A stretch of 64,000 nucleotides of DNA from Roseovarius sp. THAF27 (GTDB lineage Bacteria; Pseudomonadota; Alphaproteobacteria; Rhodobacterales; Rhodobacteraceae), in the NCBI RefSeq assembly GCF_009363655.1, contig NZ_CP045393.1:682001-746000 (forward strand). Reading direction: 5' to 3'. Positions 25,515 to 34,169 of this stretch are shown one piece after another. Below the pieces are notes generated by a model. That model saw nothing but the letters and a program-made list of their open reading frames with translations. It was not told the DNA's origin and ran no database searches. Both the position numbers and the translations under genes were made by a program. The number at the start of each line of letters is the position of its first letter. The first letter of the stretch is position 1.

Positions 25515-26473
25515 CCCGGCGCGCCCCAAGTCGCCGCCAGGTCCTGCTGGGCGGTGTCGCGATTGCTGCGGCGTCTTCCCTTGTCCGGCCCGCGCGGGCG
25601 GCCTCAACCTATGCGCTGAACCCCTTCGAGGTTGCCGGGGGTGTCTGGATGATCGAAGGCGCGCAAGAGAGCCTGGACGCCGCCAATGGCGGGGCGATCT
25701 GCAACATCGTGCTTCTGGAGACGGACGCCGGTGCGGTGATCGTCGACACCGGATCGACCGCCCGGTTCGGCGCCGCGCTGCGGGCATTCGCGGATCAGAG
25801 GCTGGGGGGCGTCGCGGCGGTCTTCAACACACACCATCATCCCGATCACTGGCTGGGCAACCAGGCCTTCACCGACCGTCCCATAAAGGCGCTGGCGGAC
25901 AGCAAGGCTGCCGCCGAGGCGAACGGGGCGGATTATGCGACGGCGCTCTATGCCATTCTTGGAAACTGGATGACGGGCACCGCGCCGCATCCGCCGGCGC
26001 AAGCCGTTGCGCCGGGCCCCGTCGTTATCGGCGGCCGCGCGCTGCGGTTGATCGGAGAGGCCGGTCATACGGGGGCCGATCTTGCGATTCTCGATGAAGA
26101 GACCGGCACGCTTGTCGCGGGCGATCTTCTTTTCCTCGACCGTGCGCCGAGCCTTCCGGACGCTGACATTGCTGCGTGGAAACGGGCGCTGGAGCGCCTA
26201 GCCGACCTGAACCCCGCAGGGGTGGTGCCTGGTCATGGGCCGCTTGACCGTACCGGCGCCGCGTTGGCGCAGACCCGCGCCTATCTTGAAGGTTTTGACG
26301 ACCGCATGAAGCGGGCCGTCACACGGGGGCTGTCGCCGATGGAGGCGATCCTGGCAGGGCCGATGCCGGAATTCGCGGCAATGGGCGCCAACCCCGAGGA
26401 ATACCACCGCAGCGTCGTGCAGCGGTGGACAGAGTACGAAAGCGAGGCCCTGCCGGTGGTCGGCGGGGCCTGA
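25511..26473 (+). CDS. Quinoprotein relay system zinc metallohydrolase (metallo-beta-lactamase fold)
   Basis: 320 residues. Signal sequence with a twin-arginine-like start (RRAPSRRQVLLGGVAIAAAS), then an MBL fold with THHHPDHWLGN (His108, His110, Asp112, His113) and later GHTGADLAI and PGHGPL ligands. Related to SoxH-like proteins found with SoxYZ-like carriers beside PQQ dehydrogenases. It may release a group from the carrier cysteine. Its ATG overlaps the carrier stop (ATGA), so the two are coupled. Substrate unproven. Confidence 0.85.
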   Translation: MTRRAPSRRQVLLGGVAIAAASSLVRPARAASTYALNPFEVAGGVWMIEGAQESLDAANGGAICNIVLLETDAGAVIVDTGSTARFGAALRAFADQRLGGVAAVFNTHHHPDHWLGNQAFTDRPIKALADSKAAAEANGADYATALYAILGNWMTGTAPHPPAQAVAPGPVVIGGRALRLIGEAGHTGADLAILDEETGTLVAGDLLFLDRAPSLPDADIAAWKRALERLADLNPAGVVPGHGPLDRTGAALAQTRAYLEGFDDRMKRAVTRGLSPMEAILAGPMPEFAAMGANPEEYHRSVVQRWTEYESEALPVVGGA

Positions 26474-26531
26474 GCCAACCCGGACGGATGTGGACACACC
26501 GTTCGACAACTTCGACGGAGGAGGAAAAGAA

Positions 26532-28406
26532 GTGAAGAATCTCTTGAAAATGACGGGGGCCAGCGTCCTGGCCTTGGCTGCCGCCGCCAACCTTGCGGCA
26601 GCGGAGACCAGCAAGGTGACCTGGGAGGATATCCTCAACGACCACGAAACCACCGATGACGTGCTGATGTACGGCATGGGCAGCAATGCCCAGCGGTGGT
26701 CCACGCTGGATCAGATCAACGCCGATACGGTCAAGCACCTGCGCCCTGCATGGGCGTTCTCGTTCGGCGATGAAAAGCAGCGCGGGCAGGAAAGCCAGGC
26801 GGTTGTGCATGACGGCGTGATCTACATCACCGGGTCGTATTCCCGCGTCTGGGCGCTGGATGCGAAAACGGGCGAACGCCTGTGGAAATTCGAGGCGCGT
26901 CTGCCCGACGATATCCGTCCCTGTTGCGACGTGATCAACCGCGGCGTCGCGATCTACGGTGACAAGGTCTATTTCGGGGCGCTCGACGCCAGCATCTACG
27001 CGCTGAACAAGGACACCGGCAAAGTGGTCTGGCGCGAAAAGTTCGGCGACCACAAGATCGGCTACACGATGACAGGTGCTCCGACGATCATCAAGGACAA
27101 GGAGACCGACCGCGTCATGCTGATCCACGGCTCGTCCGGAGACGAATTCGGCGTGGTCGGCAAACTGTTCGCCAGAGATCCCGAAACCGGCGAGGAAATC
27201 TGGATGCGGCCCTTTGTCGAGGGTCACAAGGGCCGTCTGGCCGGGGCCGAAAGCACCACGACCGGCGACGCGGACGCGCCGTCCTGGCCGATGAACGAGG
27301 ATGGAAGCGACAAGAAGGAAGCCTGGTATCACGGTGGCGGCGCCCCGTGGCAATCCGCGAGCTTCGACCCGGTGACAAACACGATCATCGTGGGCACCGG
27401 AAACCCCGCGCCGTGGAACACGTGGGAGCGTTCGGAAGGCGACAACTACCAGGACTTCGACTCTCTCTATACCTCGGGGCAGGCCTATGTGAACCCGACG
27501 GATGGTGAAGTCGTCGGCTTCTACCAGCATACGCCCAACGATGCCTGGGACTTCTCCGGCAATAACGAGATCATCCTGTTCGACTACACCGATGCCGAGG
27601 GCAACACCCACCGGGCCGGTGCCCATGCCGACCGCAACGGGTTCTTCTACGTGACCGACATCGATGCGCTGTCGGATCGCGAAGGCGAAAAGATCAACCG
27701 GCCGACCGCGCTTCTGAATGCGTTCCCGTTTGTCGACGACATCACCTGGGCCACGGGCATCGACCTGGAGACCGGGCGACCGATCGAAGTGGAGGGGCAA
27801 CGCCCGCCGCTACCCGCGGAGGGTGAAACCAAGGGCGCCACGATCCAGGTGACGCCGCCCTTCCTCGGGGGCAAGAACTGGAACCCCATGGCCTACAGCC
27901 AGGAAACCGGCCTCTTCTACGTGCCGGCGAACAACTGGACCGAGGATTACTGGACCGAGAACATCACCTACCAGGCTGGCGCGGCTTACCTGGGGCAGGG
28001 GTTCCGTATCAAGCGGCTTTACGATGATCACATCGGCACGCTGCGGGCCTATGATCCGGCGACCGGCAAGAAGGTCTGGGAGCATAACGAGGAGTTCCCG
28101 CTCTGGGCCGGCGTGCTGGCGACGGCAGGCGATGTGGTCTTCACCGGCACTTCTGACGGCTACGTCAAAGGCTTCCATTCCGAGACCGGCGAGCAACTGT
28201 GGGAGTTCAACACAGGGTCCGGCGTGATTTCGCAGCCCATCACATGGGAGATGGACGGAAAGCAGTATCTCGGTATCGCGTCGGGATATGGCGGTGCGGT
28301 TCCTCTCTGGGGTGGTGACATGGCCACTCTGACCACGCAGGTCAGCCAGGGGGGATCGTTCTGGGTCTTCGAGGTGCCCGACGAACTTCTTGCGAGCGCA
28401 CAGTAA
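26532..28406 (+). CDS. exaA: PQQ-dependent (quinoprotein) ethanol dehydrogenase, ExaA type
   Basis: 624 residues, GTG start fixed by GGAGGAGG just upstream. Signal peptide, then an eight-bladed PQQ propeller. Adjacent Cys131-Cys132 in RPCCDVINRG form the vicinal disulfide over PQQ. The active-site segment reads PNDAWDFSGNN: catalytic Asp340 followed by Phe and Ser342. Lanthanide enzymes (XoxF, PedH) carry a second Asp two residues later; Ser here points to a calcium enzyme of the ExaA/PedE type. Long stretches match ExaA patterns (FLGGKNWNPMAYSQ, YGGAVPLWGGDMA). It oxidises ethanol and other primary alcohols in the periplasm and passes electrons to the cytochrome at 24060. Confidence 0.93.
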   Translation: MKNLLKMTGASVLALAAAANLAAAETSKVTWEDILNDHETTDDVLMYGMGSNAQRWSTLDQINADTVKHLRPAWAFSFGDEKQRGQESQAVVHDGVIYITGSYSRVWALDAKTGERLWKFEARLPDDIRPCCDVINRGVAIYGDKVYFGALDASIYALNKDTGKVVWREKFGDHKIGYTMTGAPTIIKDKETDRVMLIHGSSGDEFGVVGKLFARDPETGEEIWMRPFVEGHKGRLAGAESTTTGDADAPSWPMNEDGSDKKEAWYHGGGAPWQSASFDPVTNTIIVGTGNPAPWNTWERSEGDNYQDFDSLYTSGQAYVNPTDGEVVGFYQHTPNDAWDFSGNNEIILFDYTDAEGNTHRAGAHADRNGFFYVTDIDALSDREGEKINRPTALLNAFPFVDDITWATGIDLETGRPIEVEGQRPPLPAEGETKGATIQVTPPFLGGKNWNPMAYSQETGLFYVPANNWTEDYWTENITYQAGAAYLGQGFRIKRLYDDHIGTLRAYDPATGKKVWEHNEEFPLWAGVLATAGDVVFTGTSDGYVKGFHSETGEQLWEFNTGSGVISQPITWEMDGKQYLGIASGYGGAVPLWGGDMATLTTQVSQGGSFWVFEVPDELLASAQ

Positions 28407-28416
28407 GGCAAACAAG

Positions 28417-28441
28417 GAAGGGCGGCATGATGCCGCCCTTC
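28417..28441 (+). terminator. Terminator after exaA
   Basis: Perfect 11-base stem (GAAGGGCGGCA/TGCCGCCCTTC) with a TGA loop, starting 10 bases after the exaA stop and followed by a short T-containing run. Likely ends or attenuates the quinoprotein operon before the pentapeptide gene. Confidence 0.7.
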
Positions 28442-28463
28442 ACTTTGTTCAAGGAGAGAGTGA

Positions 28464-29108
28464 ATGCTGAAGGCCAGCTTTTGTGCGGTTTGGGTCCTGC
28501 CCCTGGCGATCGCCGCCGCCGCCTCCGCCGAGACCTGCTTTGACACGCCATTGGAACCGGGCGCGCGGGACTATCCCGTGATCGTGGACACGGACGAGCC
28601 GCGCGAAGGTCCGCTGGTGATCGGCAACTGTACGCTAGAGCCCGGTGCGGACTGTCCGGGGGTCGACCTGTCCCATGCCGATCTTCGGGGCGTGCAGCTG
28701 AACGGAGCGAATCTGCGCGGCGCCAAGTTGACGCGTGCCGACCTGTCGGACTCCGTGCTGAAGGGAGTGGATTTTTCCGGTGCCGACCTGCGCGGTGCGG
28801 TCCTGACGAAATCCTTCATGCAGGGGATGACGGCGACCGACGCCGACTTTACCGGCGCGAACCTGGACTTTTCCCGCCTGGCCGGTGCCCAGCTTCAAGG
28901 GGCGAACCTGACCGCGGTCTCGATGGAGGCGTCCTGGGCGCCGAAAGTCCGGCTGGTCGGCGCCACGATCCGGGCGTCGAACCTGCAGGAAACGAAATTC
29001 TACAATGCCGACCTTGCCGGGGCCGTGATGGAGGACAACAACATCCGGTTTGCGATCTGGGAAGGCGCGCATATGGAGAACTGCAAGGGATGTCCGGTCG
29101 ACTGGTAG
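28464..29108 (+). CDS. Secreted pentapeptide-repeat protein
   Basis: 214 residues with a signal peptide (MLKASFCAVWVLPLAIAAAA, cut near SAET). From about residue 65 it is a run of A(D/N)LxG-type five-residue repeats (ADLRGVQLNGANLRGAKLTR), which form a right-handed square helix. The C-terminus has a CKGCPVDW ending. Export argues against a cytoplasmic gyrase-protecting role. Position after exaA suggests a structural or accessory role in the periplasm, but function is unknown. Confidence 0.8.
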   Translation: MLKASFCAVWVLPLAIAAAASAETCFDTPLEPGARDYPVIVDTDEPREGPLVIGNCTLEPGADCPGVDLSHADLRGVQLNGANLRGAKLTRADLSDSVLKGVDFSGADLRGAVLTKSFMQGMTATDADFTGANLDFSRLAGAQLQGANLTAVSMEASWAPKVRLVGATIRASNLQETKFYNADLAGAVMEDNNIRFAIWEGAHMENCKGCPVDW

Positions 29109-29503
29109 GCGCGTGCGCCCTGATCATTGGCTGGCTTGCCCCGTCCCAGGTCTTGGCCGCCCCTGTTGCGGCCGGCCTGAATGCCTGCCGTGACATCCCG
29201 TCCGACGCCAGGCGATTGACGTGTTTCGACGAACTGGCCGCGGCGGAGGATGCCGAGGAGTTCACCGGGTCGGGCAGCGGGGTGACGCCGCAATTCGACG
29301 TGGTCGCGCCGCGCCTTATGACCTTCGAAAGCAGCGACGCGGTGATGGTGGTCTATCTGCTGAATGAGCGCGACGAGGTGGTGCAGAACCTGCACAGGGG
29401 CGGCAAGGGCGAAGGATCTTACCTGATCGAGATGCCGGGGCGTTACCACGTCCAGGTCAACGCGACCGGGCAATGGAAAATCCGCGTTCGACGGGCGCGT
29501 TGA
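29090..29503 (+). CDS. Periplasmic hypothetical protein with VasI-like N-terminal motif
   Basis: 137 residues starting inside the end of the pentapeptide gene (19-base overlap in another frame). Signal peptide MSGRLVGACALIIGWLAPSQ, then ACRDIPSDARRLTCFDELA, the short two-cysteine helix seen in VasI and similar periplasmic proteins. The C-terminal half is strand-rich (YLIEMPGRYHVQVNATGQW). Function unknown; the overlap implies coupled translation with the pentapeptide protein. Confidence 0.6.
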   Translation: MSGRLVGACALIIGWLAPSQVLAAPVAAGLNACRDIPSDARRLTCFDELAAAEDAEEFTGSGSGVTPQFDVVAPRLMTFESSDAVMVVYLLNERDEVVQNLHRGGKGEGSYLIEMPGRYHVQVNATGQWKIRVRRAR

Positions 29504-29683
29504 CCGCACGACCCGGCGCCGCATGACGACGGTCAATGCTGTGAAGACGGCTGTCGGGACTGTCGCTCGTCCCTTGCCACCCTCGAAGCCATGCGCCGGG
29601 CGCGGAGATGCGGCGGGCCCTTTCGCTTTGCGCCCGGATTTGGCATGTCTTTGCTTCGCCCTGCAAAAGGAGGCATCCGGACC

Positions 29684-30808
29684 ATGCCGTTTTCACGAAC
29701 GCCGCGGGATACGCTCACAGCACTTGTCGAATATGACAGCGTTGTCGGCCGGCCGAACCTGTCGCTGATCGAGGCGGTGGCCGACTGGCTGGAAGGGCAT
29801 GGCATCGCCTGCCGTGTTCTCACCGGGCCGGAAGGCGACCGCGCCAATCTATTCGCCACGATCGGAGACGCGGAACGGCCTGGCTATGTCCTGTCCGGCC
29901 ATGTCGACGTGGTTCCGGCCGAAGAGCCGGAATGGCAGGCCGACCCTTTCACGCTGCGCCACGCGGGGGAGCGGCTGATCGGGCGGGGGGCCTGCGACAT
30001 GAAAGGGTTCGTCGCAGCGGTGCTTTCGGCCGCACCGGACATGGCGTCGCTGGCCCCGGAGGTGCCGATACATATCGCGCTGTCCTACGATGAAGAGGCC
30101 GGGTGTCGCGGCGTGCCGCACCTGATCGAGGCGTTGCCCGAATTGTGCGCGCCGCCGCTTGGCTGCATCGTCGGTGAACCCACGGGCCTCGTGCCGGTGC
30201 TGGCCCACAAGGGCAAGGCCGCGTTGCGGCTTTGTGCGACGGGGCGGGCGGGCCACAGTGCGCGCCCGGATCTGGGCGAGAACGCGATTCACAAGCTACT
30301 GCCGGTTCTGGCCGCGGCCGAAGCTCAGGCCCGCGCATTGCAGGAGGACGCCCCGCGGGACGACCGTTTCGCGCCGCCGTGGTCCAGCCTTCAGGTGGGC
30401 ACCATCGCGGGGGGGCAGGCGCTGAACATCATTCCCGAGCGCGCCGAGGCGGAGGTCGAGGCCCGCGCCATCGCGGGCGCCGATCCTCGGGCGCTTCTGG
30501 CGCCGGTCCTGGCCGCGGCGGAAACCGCCGGTGTCGAGGCCACGTGGCTGTCGACCTATCCGCCCCTCGCGCTGGAGGCCGGCGACCCGCTGGCCGGCAT
30601 GATGGCGGAGGTCTCGGGGCGAACCCCGGTCGCGGCCGTGAGTTTCGGCACCGAAGCGGGGTTGTTCCAGCAAGCGGGGATCCCGTCGATCATCTGCGGC
30701 CCCGGCGACATGGCGCGCGCGCATCGACCCGAGGAATACCTGACGGTCGCGGAACTGGAGGCGTGCCACGCGATGATCCTGAGCTTCGCCCGGCGCTGCG
30801 CAGCGTGA
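29684..30808 (+). CDS. argE: ArgE-family M20 deacylase
   Basis: 374 residues from the ATG at 29684, which has AAAGGAGG at a good distance. Two-zinc aminoacylase of the M20 family. Motifs: HVDVVP (first His and Asp), GRGACDMKGF (bridging Asp), and SYDEEAGC (catalytic Glu and metal Glu). A lid domain follows, then the final TEAGLFQQAG and HRPEEYL motifs. The substrate class is N-acyl amino acids; acetylornithine is the default. Its placement, convergent with the LysR-Rieske locus and downstream of PQQ genes, could instead mean a catabolic N-acyl substrate. No gene is seen in the 180 bases before it. Confidence 0.85.
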   Translation: MPFSRTPRDTLTALVEYDSVVGRPNLSLIEAVADWLEGHGIACRVLTGPEGDRANLFATIGDAERPGYVLSGHVDVVPAEEPEWQADPFTLRHAGERLIGRGACDMKGFVAAVLSAAPDMASLAPEVPIHIALSYDEEAGCRGVPHLIEALPELCAPPLGCIVGEPTGLVPVLAHKGKAALRLCATGRAGHSARPDLGENAIHKLLPVLAAAEAQARALQEDAPRDDRFAPPWSSLQVGTIAGGQALNIIPERAEAEVEARAIAGADPRALLAPVLAAAETAGVEATWLSTYPPLALEAGDPLAGMMAEVSGRTPVAAVSFGTEAGLFQQAGIPSIICGPGDMARAHRPEEYLTVAELEACHAMILSFARRCAA

Positions 30809-30857
30809 CACGTGGGGGCGTCAGGCAGGGCCGCGGCTGTCCCGGCCGTCCGTTTCC

Positions 30858-31799
30858 TCACGAACCGTCGGCGGCGGGCAGTTCGGCCCGGCAATGGTCG
30901 AGAAACGCGGCGCTGGTCCGGCTGTTCGTCAGCCCCTGCAAGCCCAGCACCCCCATCGCCATGGGTGCGATATCGCTCGTCAGCGGGACGAAGCTGAGAG
31001 GCTTGCCATCGGGCGCGGTGGTATTGAGCGGCCGGAAGTTGGCGATGGAATAGCCGAAACCGTTGGCGACGAGACTGCGCATCACGGCCATGTCTCGGGT
31101 CCGCTCGGCAATGGTGGGGCGCAAGTCGGCGCGGGTGAAGAAGGCCAGAAAGTAATCGGCGCTCATCGGCAGGTCCAGCAAGACCATCGGATGCGGAGCA
31201 AGGTCGCGCACCGTGAGGCTGTCTCGCCCCGCAAGCGGGTGGTCCGGGGGCAGAAGGACAAACGGCGCGAGGTCGCGGATCGGATGAAATTCAAGGTCGG
31301 CAGGCAGGGTCATGTCATAGGTCAGGGCCAGGTCGATCTCGCCCCGGCGCAGGCCCGCGAAGATGTCGCTTTGGGTCAGTTCGACTTGGCTCATGCGGAC
31401 ATCGGGATAGCGGGCCTCGAAGCTGCGGCGCAGGCTGGGCAGGACGATCTGGGCGAAGGTCACAAGGCAGCCGACGCGCAGCGGCCCCTGCACTGTACCA
31501 GACACGGCGCCAGCGAGGCGGGTGAGTTCGGTCGCCTCGCTCAGCACCGTCTGCGCCTGTGCCGAAAGGGTGCGGCCCGCCTCGGTCAGGCGCAACCCCT
31601 GGGCGTGCTGACGCACGAACAGCGACAGGCCAAGCTCTGCCTCGAGCTGGGAAATGGCGGCGGAAATCGACGGCGAGGACACGTTCAGCTTCTGGCTGGC
31701 CGCGGCGATGCTGCCGCTTTCCCCGGCGGTGACGAAATATTCCAACTGGCGCAGGGTGAACCTGAGGGGCATGGGCGGGCTCTTGCTGGGTCCGGCCAT
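30858..31799 (-). CDS. LysR-family transcriptional regulator
   Basis: 313 residues with the N-terminal winged helix (LRQLEYFVTAGESGSIAAAS, then SISAAISQLEAELG) and a LysR substrate-binding domain. I use the ATG at 31799; the ATG at 31772 is an alternative and neither has a strong ribosome site. Last gene of a leftward run of monooxygenase, Rieske oxygenase, RidA and DUF1028, so it probably controls this locus and perhaps the divergent ABC transporter. Confidence 0.83.
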   Translation of the reverse strand: MAGPSKSPPMPLRFTLRQLEYFVTAGESGSIAAASQKLNVSSPSISAAISQLEAELGLSLFVRQHAQGLRLTEAGRTLSAQAQTVLSEATELTRLAGAVSGTVQGPLRVGCLVTFAQIVLPSLRRSFEARYPDVRMSQVELTQSDIFAGLRRGEIDLALTYDMTLPADLEFHPIRDLAPFVLLPPDHPLAGRDSLTVRDLAPHPMVLLDLPMSADYFLAFFTRADLRPTIAERTRDMAVMRSLVANGFGYSIANFRPLNTTAPDGKPLSFVPLTSDIAPMAMGVLGLQGLTNSRTSAAFLDHCRAELPAADGS

Positions 31800-31831
31800 G
31801 GTGGCGTTTTCGCGGGTCGTCGTCCAGTGCC

Positions 31832-32506
31832 TCAATCGTCGCCGGGCACGCCGTAGGACGGCGCCTCGCGCGGGTCGAGCGCGCGTTGCACATAGGCGTC
31901 GATCTGCGGCTTGTAGACGGCCCAGGCGGCGGCGATGGCCTCGATCGGGCAGTCCTCTGTCCAGTCGCAGCGCAGGTCGGCCACCGGCCAGGCGACGCGG
32001 TCCACGATCTTCATGCCCGCCGAATGCACCGGCCCGGCCTCGCCCCCTGCCGCAAGCCCGGCCCGCATCGCCGCCAGCAGGCGGTCGCCGATATGGCCCC
32101 TGGCCTCAATGAAGCCCGCGACGATGGCGGCGGGGACGTCCTCGTTGACCAGAAGATTGCCGCCCGAGGCCACGTCGGGCCCTTCGGCCTGGGTCCAGAT
32201 GCCCAGCGAGTTGGGGCCGGAATGGATCGCGGTGCGGCCTTGCGCGTCGACGGCCAGTACCTGACGGTACTCGATGAAGGCGCCGCGCTTTTGCACCTCT
32301 GCGATGGCGTCGGGCGCGGAGAACCCGCTTTCCATCAGGTCGAGCGTCAGGGGTCCAAGCGTCGGGTCGGTCACGTTCTGAGAGGCGACGGCGCCGACAC
32401 CGGCCCGTGCGTAGGAACAGCGCGCCGCGACGGCGGGTGACGAGGACGAGATGGCGATGCCGAACATGCCGGTCTCGGCACAGCGGGCGACGAGGGAAAA
32501 GGTCAT
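31832..32506 (-). CDS. DUF1028 family protein
   Basis: 224 residues starting MTFSLVARC. Family features: FGIAISSSSPAVAARC near the start, GVGAVASQN, and LRCDW late. DUF1028 has an Ntn-hydrolase-like fold by prediction; no reaction is firmly known to me. Its ATG overlaps the RidA stop (ATGA at 32503-32506), so the two are coupled. The pairing suggests a step in breakdown of an N-containing intermediate. Confidence 0.85.
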   Translation of the reverse strand: MTFSLVARCAETGMFGIAISSSSPAVAARCSYARAGVGAVASQNVTDPTLGPLTLDLMESGFSAPDAIAEVQKRGAFIEYRQVLAVDAQGRTAIHSGPNSLGIWTQAEGPDVASGGNLLVNEDVPAAIVAGFIEARGHIGDRLLAAMRAGLAAGGEAGPVHSAGMKIVDRVAWPVADLRCDWTEDCPIEAIAAAWAVYKPQIDAYVQRALDPREAPSYGVPGDD

Positions 32507-32922
32507 GCCGGGATCACTGCCGTGCCGTCGATCTCGACCAGCCATTCGGGCCGCGCCAGCGCCTGCACCACCAGCCCGGTGGATACCGGGTGCACGCCCT
32601 TGATGTATTCGCCCATGGTCCGGTAGACCGCCTCGCGGTGGCGGACATCGGTGATATAGACCACGACCTTGACCAGATGGCTCATGTCGCCGCCCGCTTC
32701 CTCGATCAACTGGCGGATGTTCTGCATCACCTTGTGGGTCTGTTCGACCGGGTCGTGACTGTCGATGTTCCGGGCGTCATCCAGGTTCTGCGGGCATTGG
32801 CCGCGCAGCCAGACGATCTTGCCGGAGCCTTCGGTCACCACGGCCTGGCAGAGGTCGTTGTCGAGATTCTGTTCGGGGTAGGTATCCGAGGTGTTGAACT
32901 TGCGGATGCGGGTGTGGGCCAT
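32503..32922 (-). CDS. RidA family protein (enamine/imine deaminase)
   Basis: 139 residues of the YjgF/YER057c/UK114 family. The signature ends ALARPEWLVEIDGTAVIP, with the conserved Arg that holds the carboxylate. Hydrolyses reactive enamines or imines to carbonyl compounds and ammonia. The long N-terminal segment differs from housekeeping RidA, suggesting a pathway-specific form. Lies 79 bases after the Rieske gene. Confidence 0.88.
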   Translation of the reverse strand: MAHTRIRKFNTSDTYPEQNLDNDLCQAVVTEGSGKIVWLRGQCPQNLDDARNIDSHDPVEQTHKVMQNIRQLIEEAGGDMSHLVKVVVYITDVRHREAVYRTMGEYIKGVHPVSTGLVVQALARPEWLVEIDGTAVIPA

Positions 32923-33001
32923 GCGGGCTGCTCCGTTACGAATGATGGGTCGGCCATAGCCGAAACGCGCGGGCCTGTCAGGGGCTTGCCTGCCCGAGGC
33001 G

Positions 33002-34156
33002 CTAGAGTTTCGGCGTGAAGCTCGGGTCGATCCGGTTCATCAGGTATTGCGCGAAATCGAAATTGGGCCGTTCGAGATGCGACAGGTGCCCCGGCTCGGC
33101 CCCGTCGGCGCAAAGCCCGCGATAGACCTTCTCGGTACAACCGCGATCCTCGACATTCACGTCGTCCAGCAGGGCCTTAAGGTCCGCCAGGTTCTGTTCC
33201 GCCTCGGCGTCGCCGGCATAGTCGTTCGACATGCCGCCGCCGAAGCGGATGCTTACCCGCGACGGCCCCTTGGGATGCAGGCTGAGATACCAGAAATAGC
33301 CCGGCGTAAGCGTGATCATCAGGCTGGGATAGACTGCGATCAGATAGGTCATTCGACGCTCGTCGCCCGCCAGGCGCGTGTTGCTCGGGTGCGCCATGGC
33401 GATGCGCAGGGAGTCGTCCTTGAGGATCGTGTGATAGTTGAACGCGTCGTGACCCGGAGGGCAGACCATCTCTTCCAGCTTCGACAGGCCCCCGATGGTG
33501 CCCGCGTGGCAGACCGGCAGGTGGTAACTTTCCATGAAATTCTCGGCCAGCACCTTCCAGTTCGTGTCCCAGACATGTTCCTCGAAAAAGGTCTCGGTGT
33601 AGTTGGTCATGTCGTAGCCGGCGATCATGCGCTCCAGTTCCGACAGGCGGGAGGCGACAGGCTCGGCCTCCGGGTTCAGGGTGATGAAGACCCAGCCCAG
33701 CCATTCCTCGCAGCGGATCTGGGGCAGGGCGTAATCGGATTTGCAGAAGCCGGAATTGCCGGACATGGCGGGCGCGCCGCGCAGCGATCCGTCGAGATTG
33801 TAGGTCCAGGCGTGGTACGGGCAGACGATGGATTTCGTATGCCCGCGGCCATGCAGAAGCGTGGACATGCGGTGGCGGCAGACATTCGAGAACGCCTTCA
33901 GGCCGCCCTCGCGGTCGCGCAGGACGATGACTGGCTGGTCGGCCAGCTCGCAGGTGACGTAGTCGCCCGGCTTGGTGAGGGCGTCGGCCCGGCCGACGCA
34001 GAACCATTCCTTGCGGAAGATATGCTCGATCTCGGCCTGCAGGAACGCATCGGTCTTGTAGACCTCGGGCGGCATGGCGCGGGCCTGCTCGAACGGCGCC
34101 GAGACATTGGCGCGCAGGGCGTCAATTGGGTTGGCGATGGGCCTGGCGAGGGTCAT
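33002..34156 (-). CDS. Rieske-type aromatic-ring-hydroxylating / N-demethylating oxygenase, alpha subunit
   Basis: 384 residues starting MTLARPIANPID at 34156. Rieske [2Fe-2S] site: CRHRM with Cys93 and His95, then CPYHAW with Cys112 and His115. The mononuclear iron site is in NFMESYHLPVCH. This subgroup includes GbcA-, CntA- and stachydrine-demethylase-like enzymes that attack quaternary or methylated amines, which would suit the amino acid ABC transporter next door. A dedicated reductase gene is missing. Substrate unknown. Confidence 0.85.
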   Translation of the reverse strand: MTLARPIANPIDALRANVSAPFEQARAMPPEVYKTDAFLQAEIEHIFRKEWFCVGRADALTKPGDYVTCELADQPVIVLRDREGGLKAFSNVCRHRMSTLLHGRGHTKSIVCPYHAWTYNLDGSLRGAPAMSGNSGFCKSDYALPQIRCEEWLGWVFITLNPEAEPVASRLSELERMIAGYDMTNYTETFFEEHVWDTNWKVLAENFMESYHLPVCHAGTIGGLSKLEEMVCPPGHDAFNYHTILKDDSLRIAMAHPSNTRLAGDERRMTYLIAVYPSLMITLTPGYFWYLSLHPKGPSRVSIRFGGGMSNDYAGDAEAEQNLADLKALLDDVNVEDRGCTEKVYRGLCADGAEPGHLSHLERPNFDFAQYLMNRIDPSFTPKL

Positions 34157-34169
34157 GTTGTGGCTCCGG

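Noticed and set aside
26532..28406. XoxF-type lanthanide methanol dehydrogenase
   Set aside because: The second Asp two residues after the catalytic Asp is Ser342, and the rest follows ExaA.
28464..29108. Qnr/MfpA-type gyrase-protecting pentapeptide protein
   Set aside because: A clear signal peptide indicates export, which does not suit a cytoplasmic target.
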